A stretch of DNA of 64,000 bases from Microbacterium croceum (GTDB lineage: Bacteria; Actinomycetota; Actinomycetes; Actinomycetales; Microbacteriaceae): contig NZ_JAHWXN010000001.1 of the NCBI RefSeq assembly GCF_023091245.1, positions 1,426,001-1,490,000 of the forward strand, read 5' to 3'. The first letter of the stretch is position 1. Each line of letters begins with the position of its first letter. Position numbers and translations under genes: made by a program. A model generated the notes under the pieces. That model did not search any database, was not told the origin of the DNA, and saw only the letters and a program-made list of their open reading frames with translations. Below, piece after piece: positions 1 through 8,054 of the stretch.

Positions 1-112
1 GCCGGTGGCGATCATCGTGGCGGCCACGGCCGTGCTCACCCTGGTGGCTGCGGCCACGCCCACCCGGCTCGCGACCCGCGTGGCCCCTGTCGAGGCGCTC
101 GCCGCCGACTGA
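1..112 (+). CDS. FtsX-like ABC permease, C-terminal fragment
   Basis: The left window edge cuts this gene. The frame read from base 2 gives 36 residues ending in TGA at 110-112. It shows a hydrophobic helix (AIIVAATAVLTLVAAA) followed by a basic/proline tail, TPTRLATRVAPVEALAAD. The tail pattern P-x-R-x-A-x-R-x-x-P-x-EAL is typical of the last helix and cytosolic end of FtsX/MacB-type permeases, which couple an ABC ATPase to lipoprotein or peptide export. The assignment rests on this short tail only, so the substrate cannot be inferred. Confidence 0.55.
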   Translation, partial: PVAIIVAATAVLTLVAAATPTRLATRVAPVEALAAD

Positions 113-132
113 CCCGGTTGCCGCCTGCGTGA

Positions 133-184
133 GGGGTCACGACACGCCGCGAGCGCGACCCCGCTCGCGGCGTGTCATGACCCC
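133..184. terminator. Long hairpin after the permease gene
   Basis: Two 23-base arms (133-155 and 162-184) are complementary with one mismatch and enclose a 6-base loop. The hairpin sits 20 bases after the permease stop and ends 24 bases before the next start. No T-run follows, as is common for high-GC actinobacterial terminators. Confidence 0.65.
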
Positions 185-207
185 TCGGACGCGCATAGGC
201 TGGACGG

Positions 208-831
208 ATGCCGCCGTTCGATCAGTCCACGTATCAGGTCCGCCTCGACTGGGGCCTCGCGGGGCTCGAGCGCCTCGCGGATGCGGATGTCGTCGTGATC
301 GTCGACGTGCTGCACTTCTCCTCACGACTGGCGGATGCCGTGCTCGGCGGCGCCGAGGTCGATCTCGCGGATGCGGCGAACTGGTCGGTCGACGCCGTCG
401 CCCCTGCTCTCGCGGTGACGGCTGCCGCGGGCGGAGCGACGGTGCTGGTCGGTGGCCTCCGCAACGCCTCGGCCGTCGCGCGCAGCGTGCAGGCCCTGCA
501 GGAGCAGCGGCAGGCACGCACCTCGGTCGCGGTGATCGCGGCGGGGGAGCGCGACGGCTCCAACGACCTGCGCTTCGCGGTCGAGGATCACCTCGGCGCC
601 GGGGCGATCATCGCCGCGCTGACCGATCTCGGCATCGACCACACGGCCCCGGACGCCGCCGTCGCAGCCGAAGGCTTCCGCGCACTGCGTCGCGCTCTCG
701 GGCACCTCGTCTCGGCGAGCGGTTCGGCGCGTGACGGTGCGGATGCCGAGACGGTCGCCGCGGCATCCCGCCTGGACGCCGTCTCGACGGTCCCCGTACT
801 CCGGGACCGCGTCTTCGTCTGCTTCGCCTGA
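208..831 (+). CDS. 2-phosphosulfolactate phosphatase family (ComB-like) protein
   Basis: The product has 207 residues. It carries the ComB-type signatures IVDVLHFSS near residue 32, GLRNAS near 86 and IAAGER followed by LRFAVEDHLGAGAII around 111-133. ComB is a Mg-dependent phosphatase first described in coenzyme M synthesis. Actinobacteria lack that pathway, so the true substrate here is unknown. The start is ATG at 208. There is no Shine-Dalgarno, but TAGGCT at 196-201 lies exactly 6 nt upstream, which fits a leaderless mRNA. It stands alone between two unrelated genes. Confidence 0.8.
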   Translation: MPPFDQSTYQVRLDWGLAGLERLADADVVVIVDVLHFSSRLADAVLGGAEVDLADAANWSVDAVAPALAVTAAAGGATVLVGGLRNASAVARSVQALQEQRQARTSVAVIAAGERDGSNDLRFAVEDHLGAGAIIAALTDLGIDHTAPDAAVAAEGFRALRRALGHLVSASGSARDGADAETVAAASRLDAVSTVPVLRDRVFVCFA

Positions 832-941
832 CTTCGCTCCGAGACTCCCCTCATGATGCAGTCGTGGCGATCGGACGGAGGCTCGGACGCCACGCCCACG
901 TATAACGCCCGGGGTGCGAGGGGCACGCGTAGGGTCGTGGC

Positions 942-1457
942 ATGAGGTACCTTCCCGCCGTCATCGTCGATGCCCTGCTGGTGCTCGTCTTCGCGGCGAT
1001 CGGCCGTGCATCGCACGACGAGAGCCCTGCCGGCTTCCTGCTCACCGCGTGGCCGTTCCTGGTCGCACTGCTGCTCGGACATCTGCTGGCCGCGCTGCTG
1101 CCCGCACGGCCACGTCGCCCGTGGACGCTCCTGTGGGGGGCCGTCGTCTGGGGCGTGACCGTCGTCGGCGGGATGCTGCTGCGGGTGCTCAGCGGTGACA
1201 CGGCTCAGGTGCCGTTCATCATCGTCGCCACGCTGACGCTCGGGGTCTTCCTGGTGGGGTGGCGCGCCATCGCCGCCTTCGTGCGGAGGAATCGCTCACG
1301 CGCGGCGACCGCGGGTCACACGTCGACGGCCGATCCCGAAGACGCCGATCCCGAAGACGTCCACCCTGAAGACGTCCACCCTGTAGACGTCGACAACGAA
1401 GATGTCGACGCCGAAGAATCCGCGCCCACCCGGAGAGACGACGACCCTGTCGCCTGA
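942..1457 (+). CDS. DUF3054 family membrane protein with acidic repeat tail
   Basis: The product has 171 residues. The first ~115 contain four hydrophobic helices and the DUF3054 pattern: FAAIGRASH, TAWPFL, VVWGVTVVGGMLLR, then GWRA. The function of this actinobacterial inner-membrane family is not known. Residues ~131-160 are six acidic pentapeptides of the type [DH]PEDV, encoded by a 15-bp tandem repeat at 1332-1421. Such a tail is not part of the usual domain. TAGGGT at 930-935 sits 6 nt before the ATG, suggesting leaderless expression. The gene converges on the SprT-like gene. Confidence 0.75.
   Translation: MRYLPAVIVDALLVLVFAAIGRASHDESPAGFLLTAWPFLVALLLGHLLAALLPARPRRPWTLLWGAVVWGVTVVGGMLLRVLSGDTAQVPFIIVATLTLGVFLVGWRAIAAFVRRNRSRAATAGHTSTADPEDADPEDVHPEDVHPVDVDNEDVDAEESAPTRRDDDPVA
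1332..1421 (+). repeat. Six 15-bp tandem repeats inside the DUF3054 gene
   Basis: Units start at 1332, 1347, 1362, 1377, 1392 and 1407 and follow GATCCCGAAGACGTC with increasing divergence towards the 3' end. They encode DPEDA, DPEDV, HPEDV, HPVDV, DNEDV and DAEES. The length is a multiple of three, so copy-number change would keep the frame. Confidence 0.8.
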
Positions 1458-1472
1458 CGCCGGCCGCCTGGT

Positions 1473-1961
1473 TCAGCGCGGCAGCTGTGCGGCGAGGCGT
1501 GCATCCGACGTGATCTCGCGACGGGTCCAATCGAAGAGGTGACGCGCATCGTACGTGCGTGAGCACCGCGCACACGACGTGGGCCTGGTCGGCCGGCGGT
1601 GCCGATAGGTCACGTGCCCGGCAGGGCACCGACCGACCCAGGGAGCGAGCTCGACCGCGGTCTCGCCGCGGTGTGTCGTGCCCCCGACATAGCCGAGGTC
1701 GCGCGCGACGTGCTTCCAGGTGGAGCCGTGTGCGGCGGCATGCCCGGCGAGGGCGTGCGCGACCTCATGGAGCAGCACTTGATGGATCTCGTCATCGTCG
1801 AATCGAGCGGCGAGGTACCGCGACACCGTGATGCGCTTCTTGGTGTAGTCGCATTGCCCGGCACGCCGCTTGGCGTTGTCGAAGCCGAAGGACCAGGTGT
1901 CATCGAGATGCATCCGGATGAGCGCCTCGCCCCAGATGCGCACACGGTCAAGATCCGCCAT
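1473..1961 (-). CDS. SprT-like zinc metalloprotease
   Basis: The product has 162 residues. HEVAHALAGH at 65-74 gives the HExxH zinc motif, with a further His at 78, and the C-terminal half has a zinc-ribbon-like set (C112, C130, C133). This matches the SprT/Spartan-like domain, cytosolic putative proteases whose eukaryotic relatives cut DNA-protein crosslinks. The bacterial role is unproven. The start at 1961 is supported by TAGCCT (minus strand, 1973-1968) 6 nt upstream, again a leaderless arrangement. Confidence 0.8.
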   Translation of the reverse strand: MADLDRVRIWGEALIRMHLDDTWSFGFDNAKRRAGQCDYTKKRITVSRYLAARFDDDEIHQVLLHEVAHALAGHAAAHGSTWKHVARDLGYVGGTTHRGETAVELAPWVGRCPAGHVTYRHRRPTRPTSCARCSRTYDARHLFDWTRREITSDARLAAQLPR

Positions 1962-2016
1962 GCGCCCAGGCTAAGCCATACCACCGACAGTGGGCGGCAG
2001 CAGTCGGGGAGGAGTG

Positions 2017-2544
2017 TCAGCTGACGACGAGCTGTGATGTGCGGCGGCGTTCGGTCGCGTCGATCGCGAGCAGCACGGTCTCGAGGTCGCGATCGGCCGC
2101 GCCGGCCTCTCGCCGCAGGAAAAGCGAGCGCTTGAAGCTCTCGCGCGCCGTGTCGTAGTCCTCGGCATCGAAGGCGTTCTTGCCGCGGTGCTGATGAGCG
2201 AAGGCGGCGATGGAGATCCATCCCTGGCCCTCCGCCTCTTCTGCGCACATCGCCAGCTCCTGATCCGCGGCGGCATGCTGTCCGCGGTACTGCTGGATCG
2301 TCGCGTGCAGCACGCGCGCCCGCAGAACGTCCTTGCGCGTGCCGGCCATGCGTGCCTGCCGCACCGCTTCGTCGGCGAGAGTCAGAGCCTCATCGAGCCG
2401 GTCGAGCACTTTGAGCAGCCACACGCGCTCCAGCAGCGCAGGAAGACTGCGCTGCCCGTCGATCTCCTCGAGACGCACCGCGCATTCGCTGAGGTCGACC
2501 AGCTCACGGAGGTTCTCCTGGTCGTATCCCCGGATGAAACTCAT
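2017..2544 (-). CDS. TPR-like helical repeat protein
   Basis: The product has 175 residues, almost entirely alpha-helical, with repeated A/L/Y patterns of tetratricopeptide type: LLKVLDRLDEALTLADEAV, then ATIQQYRGQHAAADQELAMC, then HQHRGKNAFDAEDYDTARES. No enzyme motif was seen. TPRs usually mediate protein-protein contacts. A longer open frame begins upstream at 2625, but the ATG at 2544 follows a clear GGAAGGAG site and is preferred. Partner proteins cannot be inferred from the neighbours. Confidence 0.65.
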   Translation of the reverse strand: MSFIRGYDQENLRELVDLSECAVRLEEIDGQRSLPALLERVWLLKVLDRLDEALTLADEAVRQARMAGTRKDVLRARVLHATIQQYRGQHAAADQELAMCAEEAEGQGWISIAAFAHQHRGKNAFDAEDYDTARESFKRSLFLRREAGAADRDLETVLLAIDATERRRTSQLVVS

Positions 2545-2641
2545 TGCTCTCCTTCCGCAGCGTCCTTGTTCCAGTCTGCCTGGCTCGTTCGCGCTCGCCG
2601 ACTCGGCGCGCCCGTGACCGGGCATCCCGACCCGGGAATGG

Positions 2642-3508
2642 TCAGCGCAGGAAGAGCGAGGCGTCGGGTCGGGGTGACGCCACGGCGTCCGCGTCGGTCA
2701 CGATCCGGGCCCCCTGCACGAAGGTCGTGAGCTCTGGGCCCTGGGCGATCTTGGCAGGATGGGGGCCTGCGGCGAGCAGCCGGGGGAGCCATTCCGTCGG
2801 CAGTGGCGAGGCCGAGGCAGCGATCACCAGGTTGCCGAATCGGCGCCCCTTGAGCACCTGGGTGTCGGCGAGTACGCCGATCTCCGGCAGCACTTCTGCG
2901 ATCGTCGCGACCTGTCGGCGGGCGAAGGCGAGACCAGGGCCGTCAGCGACGTTCACCAGCAGCACCCCGCGCGGGCCGAGCAGCTGAGACAGCTCGCGGT
3001 AGAACTCGACGCTGGTCAGATGCGCGGGGGTCTGCGCGCCCGAGTACACGTCGGAGACGACCAGGTCGCACTGTCCGACGAGAGCCGGAGGCAGCCGCTT
3101 GACCCCCTCGCGTGCATCGCCGATGCGGATGCGGATCGCCGCGCCCTTCGGCAGCGGCAGGTGTTCGCGCACGAGCTGTGCCAGTGGGGCCTCGAGCTCG
3201 ATCACCTGCTGGCGCGAGCCGGGTCGCGTGGCGTCGACGTAGCGGGGGAGGGTCAGTGCTCCGGCGCCGAGGTGCACCGCCGTGAGCGCCTCTCCCGGCG
3301 AGGTCAGCTGGTCGATCACGGCACCCATGCGCACGATGTACTCGAAGTGCAGGTGGGTGGGGTCGTCGAGGTCGACATGCGACTGCGGCGTGTCGTCGAC
3401 GACGAGCTCGAAGCCGCCGGCGAACTCCGACGGCACGATCCGGGCCATACCTCCATGATCGAGGCGGGCTTCGGGGTGGTCGGTGTCTCGTGATCGCGTC
3501 CGGCCCAT
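2642..3508 (-). CDS. Spermidine synthase-like methyltransferase-fold protein
   Basis: The product has 288 residues with a Rossmann S-adenosylmethionine-type core: AVHLGAGALTLPRYV (motif I), QVIELEAPL (acidic loop), IRIGDAREGVK and LVVSDVYSG. This is the pattern of the spermidine synthase superfamily (SpeE-like). The polyamine-binding residues cannot be confirmed, and many actinobacterial members act on unknown substrates. ATG 3508 is chosen because TAGGCT (minus, 3520-3515) lies 6 nt upstream. The internal ATG at 3448 has a GGAGG directly abutting it and is less likely. Confidence 0.7.
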   Translation of the reverse strand: MGRTRSRDTDHPEARLDHGGMARIVPSEFAGGFELVVDDTPQSHVDLDDPTHLHFEYIVRMGAVIDQLTSPGEALTAVHLGAGALTLPRYVDATRPGSRQQVIELEAPLAQLVREHLPLPKGAAIRIRIGDAREGVKRLPPALVGQCDLVVSDVYSGAQTPAHLTSVEFYRELSQLLGPRGVLLVNVADGPGLAFARRQVATIAEVLPEIGVLADTQVLKGRRFGNLVIAASASPLPTEWLPRLLAAGPHPAKIAQGPELTTFVQGARIVTDADAVASPRPDASLFLR

Positions 3509-3546
3509 GGCACGAGCCTACGCCGTGGGCATCCGGCCGGAATCGC

Positions 3547-4803
3547 CTACCGCTGGTTGCCGACGGCGCAGGTCTCCTGCTCGAGGGTCTGGCCGGAGAT
3601 GTCGGGAGGCAACGTGGTCCTGACCTCGGGTGTCTCGGTGGAGGTCGGATCGGGGGTCTCCGTCGTCTGCTCGGGAGCCGGCGTCGTGAGCGTGACGCCG
3701 CCGTGCGTCGCGACGTCACCGGTGAGTTCCAGTGGCTGCCCTGACTTGACCGCGGACCACAGGGCCTCGGCCGCATCCCAGTTCGGCACGACCTTGTTCT
3801 TGTCATCCGGGTCGGTGAGGTTCGGGTACTGGACGAACACGAAGTCGCTGAAGCGCACGTCTTTGAGGGTCAGCGCGATCTGCGCGAGGCGCAGCGGGTC
3901 CTTCAGCTCCTCGCTCGGCACGATGTTGTCGGCGACGGCACCGGCCAGACGCAGCACCGTGGGGATGTCGGTCAGCGTCTCGGAGCTGAGCACCTTCTTC
4001 GCGAGCCGCGACATGTACTGCTGCTGGTTCGAGATGCGGGCCAGGTCGCTTTCATCGCCAACGCCGTGGCGGGTGCGGATGAACTGCAGGGCTTCGTATC
4101 CCGAGATGGTCTTCAGCCCGGCGGGCCAGTCGATGTTCGTGTACGGATCGCGGATGCCGTCGCCGGCGATGCAGACCTCCACGCCGCCGATCGCATCGGT
4201 GATGGCCATCACGCCATCGAAGCTCATCTTCGCGGCGAACTCGATGGGGATGTCGGCGAGGGTGCTCACGGTCTTGACCACGCACGAGAGGCCGGCGTGC
4301 TGGAAGAGGGAGTTGATCGACTGCTTCTGCATCGGCGAGGCGACAGAGCCGTCTGCGCGGGTGCACTCCGGCACGGGGATCATCAGGTCGCGGGGAAGCG
4401 AGACGACCGTGACGTTGCGCGGCTCAGCGGAGACGTGCACGAGCAGGTTCACGTCGTTGAGGATGCCGCCCTCGGCCTCGGTGCAGCGCTCCTTGAGGAG
4501 CGCGGTCGTCTGTTCGCTGCACTCGTCTGTTCCGATGACGAGGATGCTGAACGCCTTGTCCCCCGGGTAGGCGCCGATGGTCGGCGGATCGACTTCGGGA
4601 GCCACTTCGAGTGTGACCGCGTCCTGCCCTGCGCGGTTGAGCAGGTCCGCCACGATGAACGCCCCGACCGCGATCGCGGAGACCAGCACGACACCGAGTC
4701 CGATGCCGAGGAAGCGCAGAAGAGACGAGAGAGCGCTGCGGGTGGGGAGTGGTGCGTGGCGGGCGACCGGAGTGCGATCACCGCGCGCGTTACTGCGAGC
4801 CAT
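3547..4803 (-). CDS. LytR-CpsA-Psr (LCP) family cell-envelope ligase
   Basis: The product has 418 residues. A basic cytosolic N-terminus is followed by one membrane helix (~29-51) and an extracytoplasmic LCP domain with the hallmark stretches VTVVSLPRDLMIPVPEC, GGVEVC and LQFIRTRHGVGDESDLARISNQQQ. LCP proteins transfer lipid-linked anionic glycopolymers (teichoic/teichuronic acids, arabinogalactan) to peptidoglycan. The C-terminal ~50 residues are a Thr/Pro-rich linker ending in ETCAVGNQR. TAGGCT (minus, 4815-4810) lies 6 nt before the ATG. The gene is divergent from the sugar ABC operon. Confidence 0.9.
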   Translation of the reverse strand: MARSNARGDRTPVARHAPLPTRSALSSLLRFLGIGLGVVLVSAIAVGAFIVADLLNRAGQDAVTLEVAPEVDPPTIGAYPGDKAFSILVIGTDECSEQTTALLKERCTEAEGGILNDVNLLVHVSAEPRNVTVVSLPRDLMIPVPECTRADGSVASPMQKQSINSLFQHAGLSCVVKTVSTLADIPIEFAAKMSFDGVMAITDAIGGVEVCIAGDGIRDPYTNIDWPAGLKTISGYEALQFIRTRHGVGDESDLARISNQQQYMSRLAKKVLSSETLTDIPTVLRLAGAVADNIVPSEELKDPLRLAQIALTLKDVRFSDFVFVQYPNLTDPDDKNKVVPNWDAAEALWSAVKSGQPLELTGDVATHGGVTLTTPAPEQTTETPDPTSTETPEVRTTLPPDISGQTLEQETCAVGNQR

Positions 4804-4861
4804 GACGCGAGCCTACCTTTGGAAGAAATTGTTACGGCGGGATGACAATCTCGGAAACAAC

Positions 4862-4890
4862 TTGCAGATAATTAGTTAGTCGTAAATACT
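4862..4890 (+). promoter_or_regulatory. Candidate promoter of the sugar ABC operon
   Basis: TTGCAG (4862-4867) and AATACT (4885-4890) are separated by 17 bases in an unusually AT-rich stretch for this genome. The distance to the ATG is about 58 bases. The AT-rich block may also hold the operator of the sugar regulator, but no clean palindrome was found. Confidence 0.4.
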
Positions 4891-4948
4891 TTTCCTACGG
4901 GCGCGCACTCGATTGCCGCCGAGTCATTTCAACGAGGAGATCTTTCTG

Positions 4949-6235
4949 ATGCACAAGCGCATTCTTCCGGTCGTGGCGCTGGGCGCCGCGGCCACGCTCG
5001 GTCTCGCGGCCTGCGCAGGCGGCAGCACGGGTGGCAGTACCGACGGAGAGGGCCAGGAGCTCACCGTCTGGATCATGAAGGGCACCAACCCCGACTCGTC
5101 GGCGTTCTACGATGCCGTCTCGACCGCCTTCGAGGAGAAGACCGGTGCCACGGTCAACATCGAAGAGGTGCAGTGGGCCGACGCGCACGACCGCTTCGTC
5201 ACCTCTATCGCCGGGGGCACGACCCCCGACATCGCCGAGACCGGCACCACCTGGACCGCCGAGTTCGCCGACGCGGGCGCACTGCTGGACCTCGACGAGT
5301 ACGTCGACGCCGAGAAGGGTCTCCGTGACGATCTCGTCGAGGGTCTTGCCGTCGCCGGCACCTACGACGAGAAGCTCTACGGCATGCCCTGGTACGCCGG
5401 CGTGCGTTCGCTGGTCTACCGTGCCGACGTGTTCGAAGAGCTGGGGCTCGAGGCCCCCAAGACCTGGGATGACATCGTCACTGCGGGCGAGGCCATCAAG
5501 GCAGCGCACCCCGACATGCTCCCCTTCCCGGTCCCCGGTGACGCCGAGTTCCAGGTCTACCCCTGGGTGTGGGGTGCGGGCGGAGAGATCGCCACGAAGG
5601 ACGGCGACACCTGGACGAGCGAGCTGGACAGCGCCGAGTCGCAGGCGGGCATCGAGTTCTACACCGGCCTCGCCACGGAGCACGGCTTCTCCTCGGCCGG
5701 CGCGACCACGTGGAAGGAGACCGATCTGCGTGACGCGTTCACGCAGGGCAACGTCGCGATGATGCTGTCCGGCTCCTGGACGCCGAAGGCGCTCATCGAG
5801 GCGAACCCCGAGCTCGAGGGCAAGATCGGCGCGGCCGTGATCCCCGGTCAGGACGGCGGTATCGCCCCGTCCGTGCTCGGCGGATCGCACCTCTCGGTCT
5901 TCAACACCACCAAGAACGCCGACCTCGCGTGGGAGTTCGTCAAGCTGATGACCACCGGCGAGTTCGCCGAGCAGTGGGCTGATGAGACCGGCTACTTCCC
6001 GGGCGTCCAGTCCGCGATGGAGGAGGCCCTGGCCTCGACCGACCCGCTCGTCGCACCGTTCGCGGACCAGATGGTCAACGGCGGCGCATCCGTGCCGGTC
6101 ACCCCGAACTTCGGCGCCGTGCAGGCCAAGAAGACGACCAACTCCATGATCCAGGCCATCCTCGGTGGTCAGAAGGACGTCAAGACCGCGACGAAGGATG
6201 CCGCGGCTGAGATGACCGACCTCCTCAACAAGTAA
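4949..6235 (+). CDS. Carbohydrate ABC transporter substrate-binding lipoprotein
   Basis: The product has 428 residues. A lipoprotein signal (MHKRILPVVALGAAATLGL) ends at the lipobox LAAC. The mature part is a family-1 solute-binding protein: LTVWIMKGTNPDSSAFYD, TPDIAETGTTWTAEFADAGALLDL, YGMPWYAGVRSLVYRADVFEELG, GNVAMMLSGSWTPKALIE. It captures a sugar or small oligosaccharide outside the membrane. ATG 4949 is used because GAGGAG lies ~10 nt upstream and the signal peptide begins there. It heads an operon with two permeases, a hexosaminidase and probably the RpiR regulator, pointing to an amino sugar or its disaccharide. Confidence 0.9.
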   Translation: MHKRILPVVALGAAATLGLAACAGGSTGGSTDGEGQELTVWIMKGTNPDSSAFYDAVSTAFEEKTGATVNIEEVQWADAHDRFVTSIAGGTTPDIAETGTTWTAEFADAGALLDLDEYVDAEKGLRDDLVEGLAVAGTYDEKLYGMPWYAGVRSLVYRADVFEELGLEAPKTWDDIVTAGEAIKAAHPDMLPFPVPGDAEFQVYPWVWGAGGEIATKDGDTWTSELDSAESQAGIEFYTGLATEHGFSSAGATTWKETDLRDAFTQGNVAMMLSGSWTPKALIEANPELEGKIGAAVIPGQDGGIAPSVLGGSHLSVFNTTKNADLAWEFVKLMTTGEFAEQWADETGYFPGVQSAMEEALASTDPLVAPFADQMVNGGASVPVTPNFGAVQAKKTTNSMIQAILGGQKDVKTATKDAAAEMTDLLNK

Positions 6236-6249
6236 GGCACATTCCCTTC

Positions 6250-7224
6250 ATGTCGATGGTGCACGCGCCACTGCCGGCCACGGAGGCGGGGAACACCCCC
6301 GCCTCCGTGGCCGGCGGCCGACCGCGGCGAGGCTTCTCCCTCATCACGGCCCGCCCCTGGCTCCTCCTCGCCCCCGGGCTGATCATCCTCGCGGTGCTCA
6401 TGCTCTGGCCCCTCGTCCAGGTGTTCATCTTCTCGCTGCAGGACTACGGTCTGCGCGAGATCAACACCGGCGAGAACAACTGGATCGGTCTCCAGAACTA
6501 CGCCGAGGCGCTCACCAACCCGACGCTGTGGACCGTGGTCCTGCCGAACACGGTCGGCTTCGCGGTCGTCGCCGTGTTCGCGACCGTGGCCGTCGGCACG
6601 CTCGTCGCCCTGCTGCTCGCCCGTCTGGGGAGCGTCTGGCGGGTCATCGTGTCGAGCTGCATCATGGTCGCCTGGGCGATGCCCGCGGTGACCGGCACCT
6701 ACGTCTGGACCTTCATCTTCGATGCCGACCGCGGCATCTTCAACGCGGTGCTCAAGGACATCGGGCTCCTGGACGCATCGGTCAACTGGTTCACGAACCA
6801 GTGGTCGTTCTACGCCATCGTGCTGCTGAACGTCGTGCACCACGGCTTCCCGTTCGTCGCCATCACGGTGCTCGCCGGCCTGCTCGGCGTCTCGAAGGAG
6901 ATGCTCGAGGCGGCGGCGCTCGACGGCGCCGGTGCGTGGACCCGCTTCTGGAAGATCATCTTCCCGACACTCAAGCCCGTCTTCTCGGTGGTGATCATCC
7001 TGTCGACGATCTGGGACTTCAAGGTCTTCGCCCAGGTGTATCTGATGCCCGGCGGCAACGGCGGCAACCGCTCGGTGCTCAACCTCGGTGTCTGGTCGTA
7101 CGTCGAGTCGTTCGGCCAGAACCGCTACGGCTTCGGTGCCGCGCTCGCCGTGCTCCTGACGCTCGTGCTGATCGGCATCACGATCGTGTACATCCGATCG
7201 CTCATGAAGGAGGACGAGCTGTGA
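6250..7224 (+). CDS. Sugar ABC transporter permease (MalF type)
   Basis: The product has 324 residues with six predicted membrane helices and the ATPase-docking EAA loop (EAAALDGAGAWTRFWKIIFP). WLLLAPGLIILAVLMLWPLVQVF at the start is typical of MalF/UgpA permeases. It starts 14 nt after the binding-protein stop and overlaps the next permease by GTGA. No cognate ATPase is encoded nearby. Actinobacterial sugar importers often share one MsiK-type ATPase, so this one probably does too (inference). Confidence 0.88.
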   Translation: MSMVHAPLPATEAGNTPASVAGGRPRRGFSLITARPWLLLAPGLIILAVLMLWPLVQVFIFSLQDYGLREINTGENNWIGLQNYAEALTNPTLWTVVLPNTVGFAVVAVFATVAVGTLVALLLARLGSVWRVIVSSCIMVAWAMPAVTGTYVWTFIFDADRGIFNAVLKDIGLLDASVNWFTNQWSFYAIVLLNVVHHGFPFVAITVLAGLLGVSKEMLEAAALDGAGAWTRFWKIIFPTLKPVFSVVIILSTIWDFKVFAQVYLMPGGNGGNRSVLNLGVWSYVESFGQNRYGFGAALAVLLTLVLIGITIVYIRSLMKEDEL

Positions 7225-8054
7225 ACCCGCGCCCGTCGCTCGCCTCACGGATCGGTGTCGGCATCGCCGTCGCCGCCGTCCTGATCTTCACCCTGTTCCC
7301 GGTGTACTGGATGATCTCCAGTGCGTTCGACGCGAAGGCCTCCAGCGGTGGGCAGTCTCTGCTGCCGCAGGAGTTCACGCTCGACAACTTCACGTTCGTG
7401 CTGACCGATGGCGGATTCGGCACCTACCTGCGCAACTCGGCGATCGTGGCGCTGGTCACGGTGCTCGTCAGCGCGGTGGTGTGTCTGCTCGCCGCGGTCG
7501 CGGTGGCCCGCTTCCGGTTCAAGTTCCGCACCACGGTGCTCATGATGATCCTCGTGGTGCAGATGGTGCCGCTCGAGGCGCTTGTGATCCCGCTGTTCCT
7601 GCAGGTCAAGACCCTCGGGCTGCTCAACAGCATCATCGGTCTGATGGTCGTCTATGTCGCCCTGTCCCTCGCGTTCGGGATCTGGATGCTGCGCGGCTTC
7701 GTCGCGGCCGTGCCGGTCGAGCTGGAGGAGGCCGCGTACATCGACGGCGCCAGCTGGTGGCGCATGTTCCGCTCCATCCTGCTGCCGCTGGTCATGCCCG
7801 GCCTGGTCGCGACCAGCATCTTCAGCTTCATCACGGCGTGGAACGAGTTCATCTTCGCCATGACGATCCTGGGTGCGCAGACCGATCAGTACACTGTCTC
7901 GATCGGCCTGAAGTCGTTCTTCGGTCTGCATTCGAACGACTGGGGAAGCATCATGGCGGCGTCGACCATCATCACGATCCCGGTGATGATCTTCTTCGTG
8001 ATCGTGCAGCGGCGTCTGTCGGCCGGCATGGTGGCGGGGGCGGTCAAGGGATGA
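7221..8054 (+). CDS. Sugar ABC transporter permease (MalG type)
   Basis: The product has 277 residues with six helices. The EAA loop reads EEAAYIDGASWWRMFRSILL, and FPVYWMISSAF at the N-terminus plus TAWNEFIFAM near the end are MalG/UgpE signatures. GTG 7221 overlaps the previous stop (GTGA) and is preceded by AAGGAGGA. It overlaps the downstream hexosaminidase by ATGA, so the whole unit is translationally coupled. It pairs with the MalF-type protein to form the membrane channel. Confidence 0.88.
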   Translation: MNPRPSLASRIGVGIAVAAVLIFTLFPVYWMISSAFDAKASSGGQSLLPQEFTLDNFTFVLTDGGFGTYLRNSAIVALVTVLVSAVVCLLAAVAVARFRFKFRTTVLMMILVVQMVPLEALVIPLFLQVKTLGLLNSIIGLMVVYVALSLAFGIWMLRGFVAAVPVELEEAAYIDGASWWRMFRSILLPLVMPGLVATSIFSFITAWNEFIFAMTILGAQTDQYTVSIGLKSFFGLHSNDWGSIMAASTIITIPVMIFFVIVQRRLSAGMVAGAVKG

